DNA of 64,000 bases, from contig OW121846.1 in assembly GCA_933228895.1 (NCBI GenBank), positions 149,466,746 through 149,530,745 of the forward strand, written 5' to 3'. Position 1 is the first letter of the stretch; every line of letters begins with the position of its first letter. A program made the translations under genes and the position numbers. This document shows positions 1 to 9,233 of the stretch, piece after piece. The notes under the pieces were generated by a model. That model was not told the origin of the DNA and made no database searches. It saw nothing but the letters and a program-made list of their open reading frames with translations. The stretch is from Platycnemis pennipes. Taxonomy: Eukaryota > Arthropoda > Insecta > Odonata > Platycnemididae.

Positions 1-63
1 GGACATGTAGGGGCACGGGCCCCTGAGCACTCACGAAGCCCCTGCTCCAAATACCATGGAGGG

Positions 64-118
64 TACATCTACATCTACGCAATAACCTGAAAGTCACCGC
101 GAGGTTGAGTGGCGTATT
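64..118 (-). mobile_element. 3' end fragment of LINE with hexamer tail
   Basis: Read on the minus strand, this short stretch matches the 3' end of the LINE at 11639-13457: a GGTGRCTT-like core followed by a GATGTA hexamer tail. Only the last few dozen bases are present, as expected for a severely 5'-truncated insertion. The match is degenerate (for example the segment usually reading CAAGCCACC is AAAGTCACC), so the copy is old. It contains no coding sequence. Confidence 0.5.
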
Positions 119-264
119 TGGTGAAGCGGAGGTTTTGCAAGGCACAATTCGTTCTATTTGTCCACGCAATATTTAGAAGCAACCCTTATTACTAGTAGAG
201 TACTAGTAGAGACGCAGAGACATTAGCTCGCATAGTAAGGGTGCATTCGCAATAGGGAGTTTAA

Positions 265-677
265 ATTTTATCGCACAACGTCGTTCAAAAAACCTACTTA
301 ATCGTCTCTTCGCGTACTATACGATAAACATCATAAATGTGGGTAAAAGTTTTAAACTTTCTCATTGCATATTGAACTGCAAGCGGTCAACTTCTCAGGT
401 TGGGCTTCCCGCGGCGATGGTCGTCCTCAGCTATCCCTGTGCCCCCTCCCCATTCCTCCGGCGAATTGCAGGGTTGCCAAATCGCTATGAGGAATATCTT
501 ACTTTTTTCAATAATCATTAAATGTTATCGCACAATGCCGTTCAAAAAACCTACTTAGTCGTATCTTCGCCGGCTATGCGATCAACATGATACTTTCGGG
601 TTAAAGTTATAAACTTTTAACTTGCTTATTTAACCGCAAATGGTCAACTTCTGTGGTTGGGCCTCCTGCAGTGAGGG
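265..677. repeat. Diverged direct duplication, offset 257 bp
   Basis: Two related segments of about 155 bp begin near 265 and 522. Both run through TCGCACAA, CGTTCAAAAAACCTACTTA, a TCTTCGC stretch, TAAACTTT, then GGTCAACTTCT and GGTTGGGC. The offset between matching words is 257 bp. The bases between the two similar parts are unrelated. Neither copy encodes a recognisable protein; the short open frames here look accidental. Confidence 0.6.
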
Positions 678-1576
678 TTGGGTCCATACGAGCCCCGAAC
701 TCAAGGAAGGGTCTTGGATTAGCTGCTTCGAGAGGTTGGACCTTACTGATGATGGTATGACCGTTGGTCCTCCCCACGAGAGCGACTTTAACCATATCGG
801 TATGTGGGGATTTAATTCATAGTTTGCGCGAAGTTAAGTAGAGCGATCGGTTTTGGAGCAGAAAGCCTATTTGCATGTCAATAGTTCATGTTTGGTCATC
901 TTCACCCCCTACCACACACCCTCACGGAGGTTTGCGGGGTATCGCGTTGTTGCAGATATGGATAAAAATCCACACACTTTGGAAGTGGCTCAAAATTTGA
1001 CCTCATTTGTTATTTTCACCTTGCTTCAGCATAGAGAATTTCCAACAGAATGTGATACTCGATGAGTAAGCAACTCGGTAAATTTAGTCACCCAAAAAAT
1101 AAAGGAATGGATGCCAAAACTGCTATATTCGAACAATTGTAATCCATAGCTACTGGAAACTCACAAAGAATTAAGGGTAAACAAACTATCAGCAAGAAGA
1201 TGTGGATATACTGTTTTGTTTTCTCAGAGGCGCATATCTAGTTCTCGACGCCTATGCTAGGACACCTCGCTATCTCTCGCCACGTGCTCACGTAGCGGTA
1301 TCATTATTTATAAGGAAGGCACGGTAGCACTTGGAAATTCACTGCAGTATTGAGAGCATTATGTACTTAACATTGTATGAAAACAGTGCTTTATGTTGCT
1401 TAATCTACATTGTACACTGCAAGCCGCTCCATGAGTATGTGGAATGGGGTGGCTCGCACCCTGCATGCATTATCTACGAGAAAATAATCATATTGCCAGG
1501 TACTTTGCCTCTAATTTCACCATTCATAACTAATTCACCAAGGGAACATCTAATTCAATTCAACCTCTTATCTCAA
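678..1576. other. No gene recognised
   Basis: AT-rich sequence with several short open frames on both strands but no recognisable domain, no consistent splice signals and no repeat structure that I can see. The stretch around 660-800 is slightly GC-richer with recurrent GGTTGGNCC words. I cannot assign a function. Confidence 0.4.
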
Positions 1577-1635
1577 ATTGCATCTACATAATCCCCGTCA
1601 AGCCACCGCAAGGGTGTGTGCTAGGGTGAAAAATC
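1577..1635 (-). mobile_element. 3' end fragment of hexamer-tailed LINE
   Basis: The minus strand shows the same terminal signature as the larger LINE copy ending at 11639: CACACCCTTGCGGTGGCTTG, then GGGATTATGTAGATG. Only the terminal piece is present, so this is a dead-on-arrival 5'-truncated insertion. Plus-strand landmarks are CATCTACATAAT at the left and CAAGCCACC followed by GGTGTGTG at the right. Confidence 0.6.
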
Positions 1636-1639
1636 GCCC

Positions 1640-2300
1640 AACGAGTATTTTAAGTCAAAATAGAGTTAAATTTACTCTTTATATTCTTACTTGCTTACAG
1701 GCAAAAATCCATTCCGCGCATGCGCTACTTACATACAACTAAGAGGCGCAATGCTATTACTTTGGAACAATGTTAGATATATATTCACGAGACACGTGTA
1801 ACTAAATTGCTAGTATCCACAAATTGATGTAATAATAAGTGATAAGTGCGGCATTTTCTAAAATTATAGTAATTAATTTCCCAAAGTATGCATAAATTAC
1901 GAAATGAATATATTTAAAAAACCACCACAGACTACTCTTCTGTATCCAAAGTCTACAATGCATTTTCTAATTTCCTTCTAGTTTATTCGCTGCAATATCC
2001 CAGCTGTCCCTAATTGTATCCGGAAAATGAATTTTTTTAGAATGAATTTTCGTAGCATCCAGCTGCTTATCATTAGCTCTTCCCCTCGATGCGCTTAAAA
2101 TCTGTTTCATGTAAGCACGCTTAAAAATCATCAAAAATTCACTATCCTAATCTTAATCCTACCTCTGGGGCCTAATTCTCGTTCTTGTCGCGGGACAACG
2201 AATCACGCGTTCCCCGTCACGCAAATTGCGTTCGTCTCCTATGCTCGTTCTTTGCGTTCGCGTTCGTGATAAGGCTCGGGCAGGGAGAGTAGAGAACAGG
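1640..2300. other. No gene recognised; GC-rich block at right
   Basis: The first 500 bases are AT-rich and featureless. From about 2170 the base composition shifts to CpG-rich with repeated CGTTCG and TCGTTC words and a small hairpin (TTGTC, loop GCGG, GACAA). This could be a promoter-like island or part of the repeat at 2302-2399. No open reading frame supports a gene. Confidence 0.35.
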
Positions 2301-2301
2301 G

Positions 2302-2399
2302 GGCCTATTAGCTAAGCAAACGGAAAACGGAATCGGGGGTTGAAAAACGGAAACACGTCACTCTCACGGAAAGATCGCCAAAGTCGCGATTAGCTAGGC
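2302..2399 (+). repeat. Small TTAGCTAA-bounded repeat, copy 1
   Basis: This 98-bp segment begins GGCCTATTAGCTAA and ends ATTAGCTAGGC, with a middle rich in CGGAAA words. An inverted copy with the same end words lies at 4875-4978. The ends are imperfect inverted repeats of each other (GCCTATTAGCTAA against GCCTAGCTAAT), which resembles a miniature inverted-repeat element. The flank at 2423-2442 (GATTCCGTGGTCCAAGTTCC) also has a close match beside the second copy. No target duplication is evident. Confidence 0.45.
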
Positions 2400-2479
2400 A
2401 CTTTCTCGGGAAGATAGTCCTCGATTCCGTGGTCCAAGTTCCCGTCTACCCTATGGGTCTCGGGAAGTGGAGTTTCCGT

Positions 2480-3360
2480 GTCGGAATTTGGGAAGTGTCT
2501 CACCTCCTCTACTATATTCCTGTTTAATGAGCATATTTTCTCTCTGGCGTGTTTAAAATAGTGGTGGGGTTATTTGCAATTGTGGCAGATAGGTCTGATG
2601 TGAGTTTGAATTACCTATCTCGTGTTTATATATTAACTGTAAATTATGTGTACTCGCAATGGGCCGTTCTTCAAAACATTGCTATTAATTTAATTAGTTC
2701 GGCCTTCAGTGACGTCGTGTGTTTTTTCAGCAAGCATCGATGTTGACTTGTGCTGTTACATAGTTAGAAACGCAAAGTGAATTGTTTGTTATAGTTAATT
2801 TGCCATTGTTTTGAGTACCTACCTACTTGGAGTAAAGTCGTCTGCTTTGATGAATGTTTATATTTTATGTGCTCAAAATACCACCCGCTCTAAAAAGACC
2901 AGAGTTTAAGCAAATGTTAAGTTAATTCCTTGTTCAGATAACAGGGAAGAAAGAGTGGTGAAAATGGCATAGAAAAGAATGTAAAGAATCCACATACGAA
3001 TGCTCGTATACACAGGCATTAATTCGTTGTTTATGTTCAAGAAAGAGATTTCGGATGTGTGCAGTGAATTTAATGATAGGGAAATATTCTTATTAATGTT
3101 CGGAAGCTATTCATTCGAGGGTTTTATTACTAATACACTACCATTATTATAAAAGCCTTCTGTGAACTCACAAGGGGAGTGTCCGAGTTTCGGGTCTAGG
3201 ATGTTGACGAAATTTGCCTGGCAGGTAGTCCTTGATTAATTAGTTACGAATCACCCTCCATATAGGGATATATATCCAATAACTTCATCAAAAAACGAGT
3301 TTGAAATATTTTATTGCAGGTATAGCGCTTAAAATGACGGTGATATTTTAAGAATAGTTC
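2480..3360. other. No gene recognised
   Basis: AT-rich sequence. There are acceptor-like tracts (TTTTTTCAG at about 2722-2730 and TTATTGCAG at about 3311-3319) but no donor or coding exon pairs with them. I see no repeats of note. Confidence 0.35.
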
Positions 3361-3423
3361 GGGTCAGTGGTTAAGTACTATCTTCACAATGGTAACGTCC
3401 ATGGTTCGAAACTCTCTGTAACC
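3361..3423 (+). mobile_element. tRNA-derived SINE head, copy 1
   Basis: The segment has the layout of a tRNA-like Pol III promoter: an A-box-like GTCAGTGGTTAAG, an anticodon-arm-like block (ACTAT and ATGGT pair around the loop CTTCACA), and a B-box-like GGTTCGAAAC at 3403-3412. It aligns without gaps to the minus-strand sequence at 13458-13520, with CTTCACAATG and ACGTCC at identical spacing. Two copies with the same spacing make a SINE family more likely than a single decayed tRNA gene. It is not a functional tRNA: the acceptor stem does not close. No poly-A or other tail is obvious. Confidence 0.5.
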
Positions 3424-3686
3424 ATTTCTTTTTCTTCGCAATTTCGTTATACGACTGTGCTTGGCTTTACATATTTTTAACCTGTTTACCCGGGATGCAT
3501 TTTAACTATTTTACGTACTAATTACGTAATTTGGTGGTCTCGGAAATACGTCCTCACGTCCTGTCGTTTTTTTGTGTACGAAATTAACGGAAGAGCATGA
3601 AGTGTGATCGTGATATACGTGAAATAAAATGACATTATTCCACAGCCCAATACAGTTTAACATACTCCGGTGTTCTATTACGAAAA

Positions 3687-4126
3687 GTATTGATCTGTTT
3701 GCAAGAGGTGGCCGGTCGATTTGGTCCAAAAGTGAAACTTGAAGTTGAAGAGGTTGTTAATCGATTTCAAAACGTTTTTGTGACTTGTTCAAAGTCGGGG
3801 AAGCTAATGGGCAACACGCATGAACTGTATTTGGACCAAGTGCTGATATGTAAAAAACGATAAGTTTCTGCTATTTATTGATTCTTGGGCAGCGCAAACG
3901 AATCTGCCTCTATATGATGAAACATTTATTGACGATTTCAATCAACCAACATGTACACTTAAAGTTATACCACCAAAGTGCACGCTCAACGCCACAAGAA
4001 ATTGTTTCACTTGAAGAATGGAAATTGGAGTTTTTTACCGAGGATTATGTACAGGAATACAAGATAAAGGCCAAATTGATTCGTCATATTTTAAACTATC
4101 ATATTAAAATCAGCCGTAATGAATGA
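3687..4126 (+). pseudogene. DDE-type transposase remnant
   Basis: Three partial frames read in order resemble the catalytic region of a eukaryotic DDE transposase. The first (3687-3860) reads LQEVAGRFGP and then FVTCSKSGKL before an in-frame stop at 3861-3863. After a frameshift the second reads LLFIDSWAAQTNLPLYDE and then PTCTLKVIPPKCT before a stop near 4010. A third part reads DYVQEYKIKAKLIR. The Asp in FIDSW would be a catalytic acidic residue and the IPPKCT segment is typical of the region after it. The family assignment is from memory of such domains, so it is tentative. No terminal repeats or target duplications were found. It is certainly inactive. Confidence 0.5.
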
Positions 4127-4874
4127 GAGAGACTTACGCAGCAAAGGAGGATAAGCTTCTGCTTTTTGCGTGGAGGATAAGGAGAAATTATGGGTTATGT
4201 ACATACTTCCCCGACATACGATGAATGTAGTTGTTTCTCGGGATTCCAAGGTGGTCGGCGGAGCGGCAGCTGGAAAACGCCTAACCCGGGATGAATGCAT
4301 ACATTTTACGTGTGCGTTTAGTAAAAACTCTACTATTTCGTGGAACCTCGTGGAAGTTTTTAATAGGAAAATAAAAAAATACCGCATTGTAATTGAAAAG
4401 TTAAAGAAATCTTTCTAATGATGAGTTAAGGAAAATTCTTTGTGAAATTGTGTAGGTTACTAACATATTGCAAGTAAACTCTACTAGTTCAGGCACCACT
4501 TCGAAGATTGTAATGAGAAAAGTAAAAAGTGATCGTGGTGTTATTGAAAAGGACAATCGTACTATTCCACAAAATAATTACATGGTATCACGGGCGTCGT
4601 CTTCTAACGACATCATGAACTGCACGTTGTAACTTAATAGATATCGAATAATCCATTGACTTACTTCCTTCGCGCTCCATATTTTGCATATGATGCAGAC
4701 GATGAAACAAATGCTTCATGAATTGCTCTCATTGGCTGAGAGGTGATGCGTCATTGAATCTATGACGTTGCCCGGCAGGACGATGGTGATGACTACGTGG
4801 CAACCCTGCCGATTTTCGTAGCTCCGGTCGTGAACAAGGAACGACCGTGGATTCCGTGGACCAGGTTCCGAAAA
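4127..4874. other. No gene recognised
   Basis: Contains an 82-codon open frame on the plus strand (4170-4418) and an overlapping 98-codon frame on the minus strand (4091-4387), neither with a recognisable domain. From about 4780 the sequence becomes CpG-richer as it enters the flank of the repeat at 4875-4978. This stretch could include further transposon debris downstream of the DDE remnant, but I cannot show it. Confidence 0.3.
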
Positions 4875-4978
4875 GCCTAGCTAATAGCATTCAGTCTGTT
4901 TCCGTGACGATTCGTCCGTGTCGATCGACTCGGAAACGGGGTTTCTGACACGGAAACACGAAAGTTAGCTAATAGGCC
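4875..4978 (-). repeat. Small TTAGCTAA-bounded repeat, copy 2
   Basis: This is the inverted counterpart of 2302-2399. On the plus strand it begins GCCTAGCTAAT and ends TTAGCTAATAGGCC. Its middle has inverted words TGTTTCCGTG and CACGGAAACA, so the element can fold on itself. GATTCCGTGGACCAGGTTCC lies just outside at 4850-4869 and matches the flank of copy 1. It has no coding capacity. Confidence 0.45.
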
Positions 4979-5854
4979 TCCAGGAGGCCGAACGCAATGC
5001 GACGAAGCGCCGGAAAGGTTCCAGTTGCCAAAAGAATCCGCAGCGCGGCGCCACCGTTAGTCTTCATGCCAAGAACACTGTATAAAGGACGTTGATTTCC
5101 AATTTTAACAGTGTTGCCACTGGGCGCGCCAAAAATAGAAGTTCCATCTTTGGCCACGGGCGACGCTACAGTCAAAGTAGATGCACGTATCAGACGCTTA
5201 TGGCCCTTACTACGCGTAATAATCACAATTTATTTTCTCATCCTGTACGGTACCATGACGAGTGATACTGCAAGTAATTCTTTTAAGCATAAGATAATGA
5301 TTGTATATACTTTAGGTAAGAGCCATCGTCAAGAGAACTTTCCAGGGCATCGGGAAATAGAAATCAGTAACACCCGATGTCAGACGAATTCGGCGATGTG
5401 AACGACGGAATCAAATACGGAATTCCTCTCTAGCAATCCTGATTTATGATTATGAATGACACAGTAAAATAATTACAACGATTGATTTACACGAAACATT
5501 CAAAAGCTATTTCATTCACGGTCATTAGATGCCAAATAACATACAATTTCTAACCACGCCGCTAGAGAAGAAAGCAGATGACGTCTTTACATTCACTATT
5601 CCCTACATAATTATAGTGTAATACACAGAAATTGATGAATGAAGGAAATCGAATTGAAGGTCATTTATTTTCGACCCATATTTCTGTTTCATTCAAGTCA
5701 ATACGGAATCAGATGTTACAAAAAGCCTGGAATTAACTATTATTACCAAACATTTCTCACATACAGACTACGGCCGATGAGAAAGGACCTAAGAATAAAT
5801 AATGGACACCATGGGGCATGTAAAACTAGTTTATCAGTCAATATACAGTCTTTC
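4979..5854. other. No gene recognised; GC-rich start
   Basis: The part from 4979 to about 5230 is CpG-rich and open on both strands (85 codons minus at 4969-5226, 96 codons plus at 5111-5401). The translations show no family I recognise. It may be an unannotated promoter or first-exon region, or more of the repeat. The remainder is AT-rich with nothing visible. Confidence 0.3.
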
Positions 5855-6157
5855 GCTTGCAGATAATGAACTTCACACCCTTAAAATAACAAAACTTGGG
5901 AGATATAGGTCCAATATTACACTGAATAGTCTCTCACAAATAATGGTCATAATCTTAAAATGGCAAAACTCGGAACGCACACGTAAATAGTCTCTCACTC
6001 TGCAGGAAAACAATGAATGGCATACTCTTAAATGACGAAACTTGGAAGGCACAAGTCAATATTACACTGAACGTAGACTTTCTCTCTCCACAGATAAAGA
6101 ATGTCACACACTGGAATGACTACGCATGGGGCGCACAAGGCAATATTATAATGAATG

Positions 6158-6197
<40 letters not shown>

Positions 6198-6855
6198 TTC
6201 CACATAAACAATGAATGCCATACACTAGGGATGGCAAAACTCGGAACTCACAAGTCATTATTTATACACTGAATGCAACCTTTCTCTCTCCGCAGATAAA
6301 AAAATAATGTTATGCACTGGGAAGGACTACACATGTGACGCACAAGGTAATATTGAATGCAGTATCTCTCTCTCTCTCACTCTCTGTCGCTTCCCACATA
6401 AACAATGAATGTCATACACCAAGAAAGACTAAACTCGGAACTCACAGGTCATTATTACACTGAATACAGCCTTTCCTCTTTTTCTCTCCGCAGATAACGA
6501 ATCTTATGCACTGGGACGCACTAGGCAATATTATAATTAATGCAGTATCTCTCTCCCTGCAGATGAACAATGAATGTCAAACACTAGGAATGACTACACA
6601 TGGGACGCAGAAGGTAATATTAAAATGAATGCAGTATCTCTCTCTCTGTCGCTTTCCACATAAACAATGAATGTCATACACTAGGAATGACAAATTTCTG
6701 AACTCAGAATTCATTATTATACTGACTGCAGCCGCTCTCTCTCCGCAGATAAACAAAGAATTTAATGCACAGGGAATGACTGCGCATGGAACGCACAAGT
6801 GAATTACACTGAATGCAGTCTCTCTCTGCAAATAGACAATGCATACTGAAGACTG
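5855..6855. repeat. Diverged tandem array, ~95-bp units in alternating pairs
   Basis: About ten related units of 85-110 bp run head to tail. Recurrent words are AACAATGAATG, CATACACTAGGAATGAC, AACTCGGAAC, CACAAG, AATATTA, AATGAATGCAG, and a pyrimidine tract ending in GCAG. Two unit types alternate in the middle: one with ACAAAACTCGGAACTCAC and one with ACTACRCATGGGACGCAC, giving a pair period near 195 bp (AACAATGAATG at about 6010, 6208 and 6401). Several units end in a CT-rich tract plus CAG that looks like a 3' splice site. The open frames crossing the array on both strands follow the repeat and are not convincing genes. Confidence 0.65.
6161..6194. repeat. (TC)17 microsatellite
   Basis: Uninterrupted TC dinucleotides. 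It sits inside one pyrimidine tract of the surrounding tandem array and looks like slippage expansion of the short CT runs seen in sister units near 6365 and 6630. Confidence 0.95.
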
Positions 6856-6908
6856 AGCAATGATTTCGAATACAACAAATATCACGATTTCGGTTTTGAA
6901 AAGTAAGA

Positions 6909-6928
6909 AACAAGCGTTAACGCTTGTT
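6909..6928. repeat. Perfect 20-bp palindrome with competing hairpin
   Basis: AACAAGCGTTAACGCTTGTT is a perfect palindrome centred between 6918 and 6919. Its right half (CGCTTGTTC) can instead pair with GAACGAGCG at 6934-6942 across GGGG with one mismatch, so the two folds exclude each other. A third stem, TTGGTTT / AAACCAA with a CGC loop, lies at 6979-6995. Nothing around them shows what they belong to. Confidence 0.7.
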
Positions 6929-6999
6929 CGGGGGAACGAGCGTCACCCGAGTTTACTAACCTTAGCCTTAAACAAACTTTGGTTTCGCAAACCAAGAAT

Positions 7000-9233
7000 A
7001 CGGTTCTTCTTCACTAGATTAGACTGTTCTTTACAACACCACGCACAAAGCAGCCCCGTTTACCCATTTTCAAACGAAGTCTCACCGAAATTAATTATGA
7101 GCGCAATCCATTCTTAACGTAAAGCAAAGCTACAATGCCATACACATGTGCCTCGCGTACTAGCTCTAGTGCTACCTGTCGGCAAGTTCAGGAACCCTAT
7201 TAACCCGTGACTGAAATTTAAGCAAAAGACGATCGAATGCACAACAAGATCAACGTCCTTTATATAGTGTTCTTGCTTCATGCCATGTTCGGCGTGAATC
7301 GTACTGCTTCACACGTAAAAATGAAGGCAATGTTACGCCCGAAATAAACACGCGAGGCTAGATTTATCAAGCACTTCTGCTGAAAACTCAAACGGTGAGC
7401 ACTTGAGTAAGCTAAGGCTTTCAAACAAAGACCTCATTGCACTTGAGAAATTTGCCATCGCGGCCGTATCCTCCCGAAGCAAAAATGCCACGCCCCCTCA
7501 AAAGTAGAGGGATTTTTTTATAAATATACTCCACGAATTAAACATATAGCATCAGCACGCTATAATTTGACCAAATGAACGATTTCGATGTGACACCTAC
7601 GAAAATTATAAGCAGAAAAAAGGTATCATATTTAATAAAAGCAATATGTAACCAACTCTTATTACTCCATGTTCCGAACCCTCTTGCAAAACCCGATGCT
7701 GGCAACGAATTCCAGAATTAAATTAATTGCCCCAAAAAATAAACAAGGGGTCACTCTTCATTAAAAAAACAGTATTTTCCATTTCACAGCATTTTTTTAT
7801 TCACAAACCATGACTACAATTGCAACATTTTGCTAAACATCATTCGGCGTCAAACAAGTTCACGGAAAGTACAGGGATAAACAACAGACTGATTAGAACA
7901 ATGTTAAAAGTAATGGAATGAATGAGAAATGTGAGTCAGGAGCCTTGTCCTCCTGGTCCATGCCTTCCCTACTTCTTGCAAGTCTGATCAGTGCGTCTCT
8001 GATGTACGTACTACTTTTCATTAGCCACACTGAAAGAAAAAGTAAAGAGTTTGTTATTTGAAATACATGCTACTACGGGAAACGTACTTGAACACACACA
8101 GGCTAGACACTATGACAAGAATTACTGGTGAGCTACACACTTCACTGACATTCTAGCGCACTTTATGATGCAGGATAGACAAAAAGAATCACTTAAAATC
8201 TATTACCACACTCTCAGCGACCTGAGGAATGCAACAAAATGGAATGTACACTAGGCTACACACTATGACAAGAATTACTGGTGTATTGCCTTAGCCCACG
8301 TAGTCAACAGACACTCATCTTGTAGAAATAGATATCAATCATCGACTCCACAATGGAATACAGCTAATGACTTCCTTGTGAACGTCATTTGATTCACAAG
8401 TACTACTTGCAAGTTGAGGTATCATGACGAGAAGTGGAAAGTTGCATCTCCAATGTCGTTGTCGAACCAGAACGGAGGATGCGTATACGGAATCAGTTTC
8501 AAGCTTCGCATGCAAATATAGAGTTTAATTCGAAAATTATGGTAGCATACAAATTGAACAAATTCTATCAAACTGTCGTTTCTGGCATAATGATTTACAA
8601 CACCGCTAACGTAAACACGTACAAAGTCACTTATCGTTACATTAGCCCCCATCACAATATGTACGTACTATATAAAAGTCTAATCTAAACTACTACTACT
8701 ACGTACTATATAAAAATCCTATTACAGAGACTAATATAATAGTTTCTATATTTGATAAAATTGCTTTCAAGGTGCCAATTTGAAAGAGATCCGTTGATAA
8801 GGTGCGTGTAACGAATATCTACAACGCTTGGCTAAAACAATACACGCAGGAACGATTTCAATTTCCAGTTGTTCAGCAGTAAACTACCTACCAACTTAAA
8901 CGAAAAGTTAAACGGTTTATTCTAAGGTAAAGGAAACATACTTAAGGAAAGATGAACTTTTGGGAAATAGCATTTGTCCTCCATGCGCATTAAGAAATGT
9001 CGAAAACCAAGATTGTGCCATATGTATTAACTTAGTTGCACCTTAGAATTGAATAGAAAAAATACATGAACAATACATATCATCCATAAACAAGGCAAAT
9101 TGACAACACCATCAAAATTGCACACTACAAACCACAGGGTAAAGAGGCATGGGGTAAACCATCTTCATGTATGCATCTTCAATAGAAATTAACATTAAAA
9201 ACGAAACATATTCGTGTCACGTACTATTATTAA
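7000..9233. other. No gene recognised; short direct repeats
   Basis: AT-rich intergenic sequence. A direct repeat of about 35 bp around CACTATGACAAGAATTACTG occurs near 8107 and 8262. TACGTACTATATAAAA occurs twice, near 8661 and 8702, giving two TATA-like words 41 bp apart, with CTACTACTACTA between them. Overlapping open frames of 77 and 84 codons at 8422-8688 have no recognisable domain. The upstream limit of the LINE that follows is not defined. Confidence 0.4.

Noticed and set aside
3361..3423. Functional tRNA gene
   Set aside because: A- and B-box-like words are present, but the acceptor stem does not close and the sequence matches a second dispersed copy, so a SINE is more likely.
4170..4418. 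82-codon plus-strand open frame after the DDE remnant
   Set aside because: Could be more of the transposon, but I recognise no motif and cannot link its frame to the remnant.
5111..5401. 96-codon plus-strand open frame (MLPLGAPKIEV...)
   Set aside because: No recognisable domain, no splice context, and the opposite strand is also open; not enough to call a gene.
6013..6885. Open frames with SLSLSLS or RERERER runs
   Set aside because: They are translations of the (TC)17 tract and surrounding tandem array.
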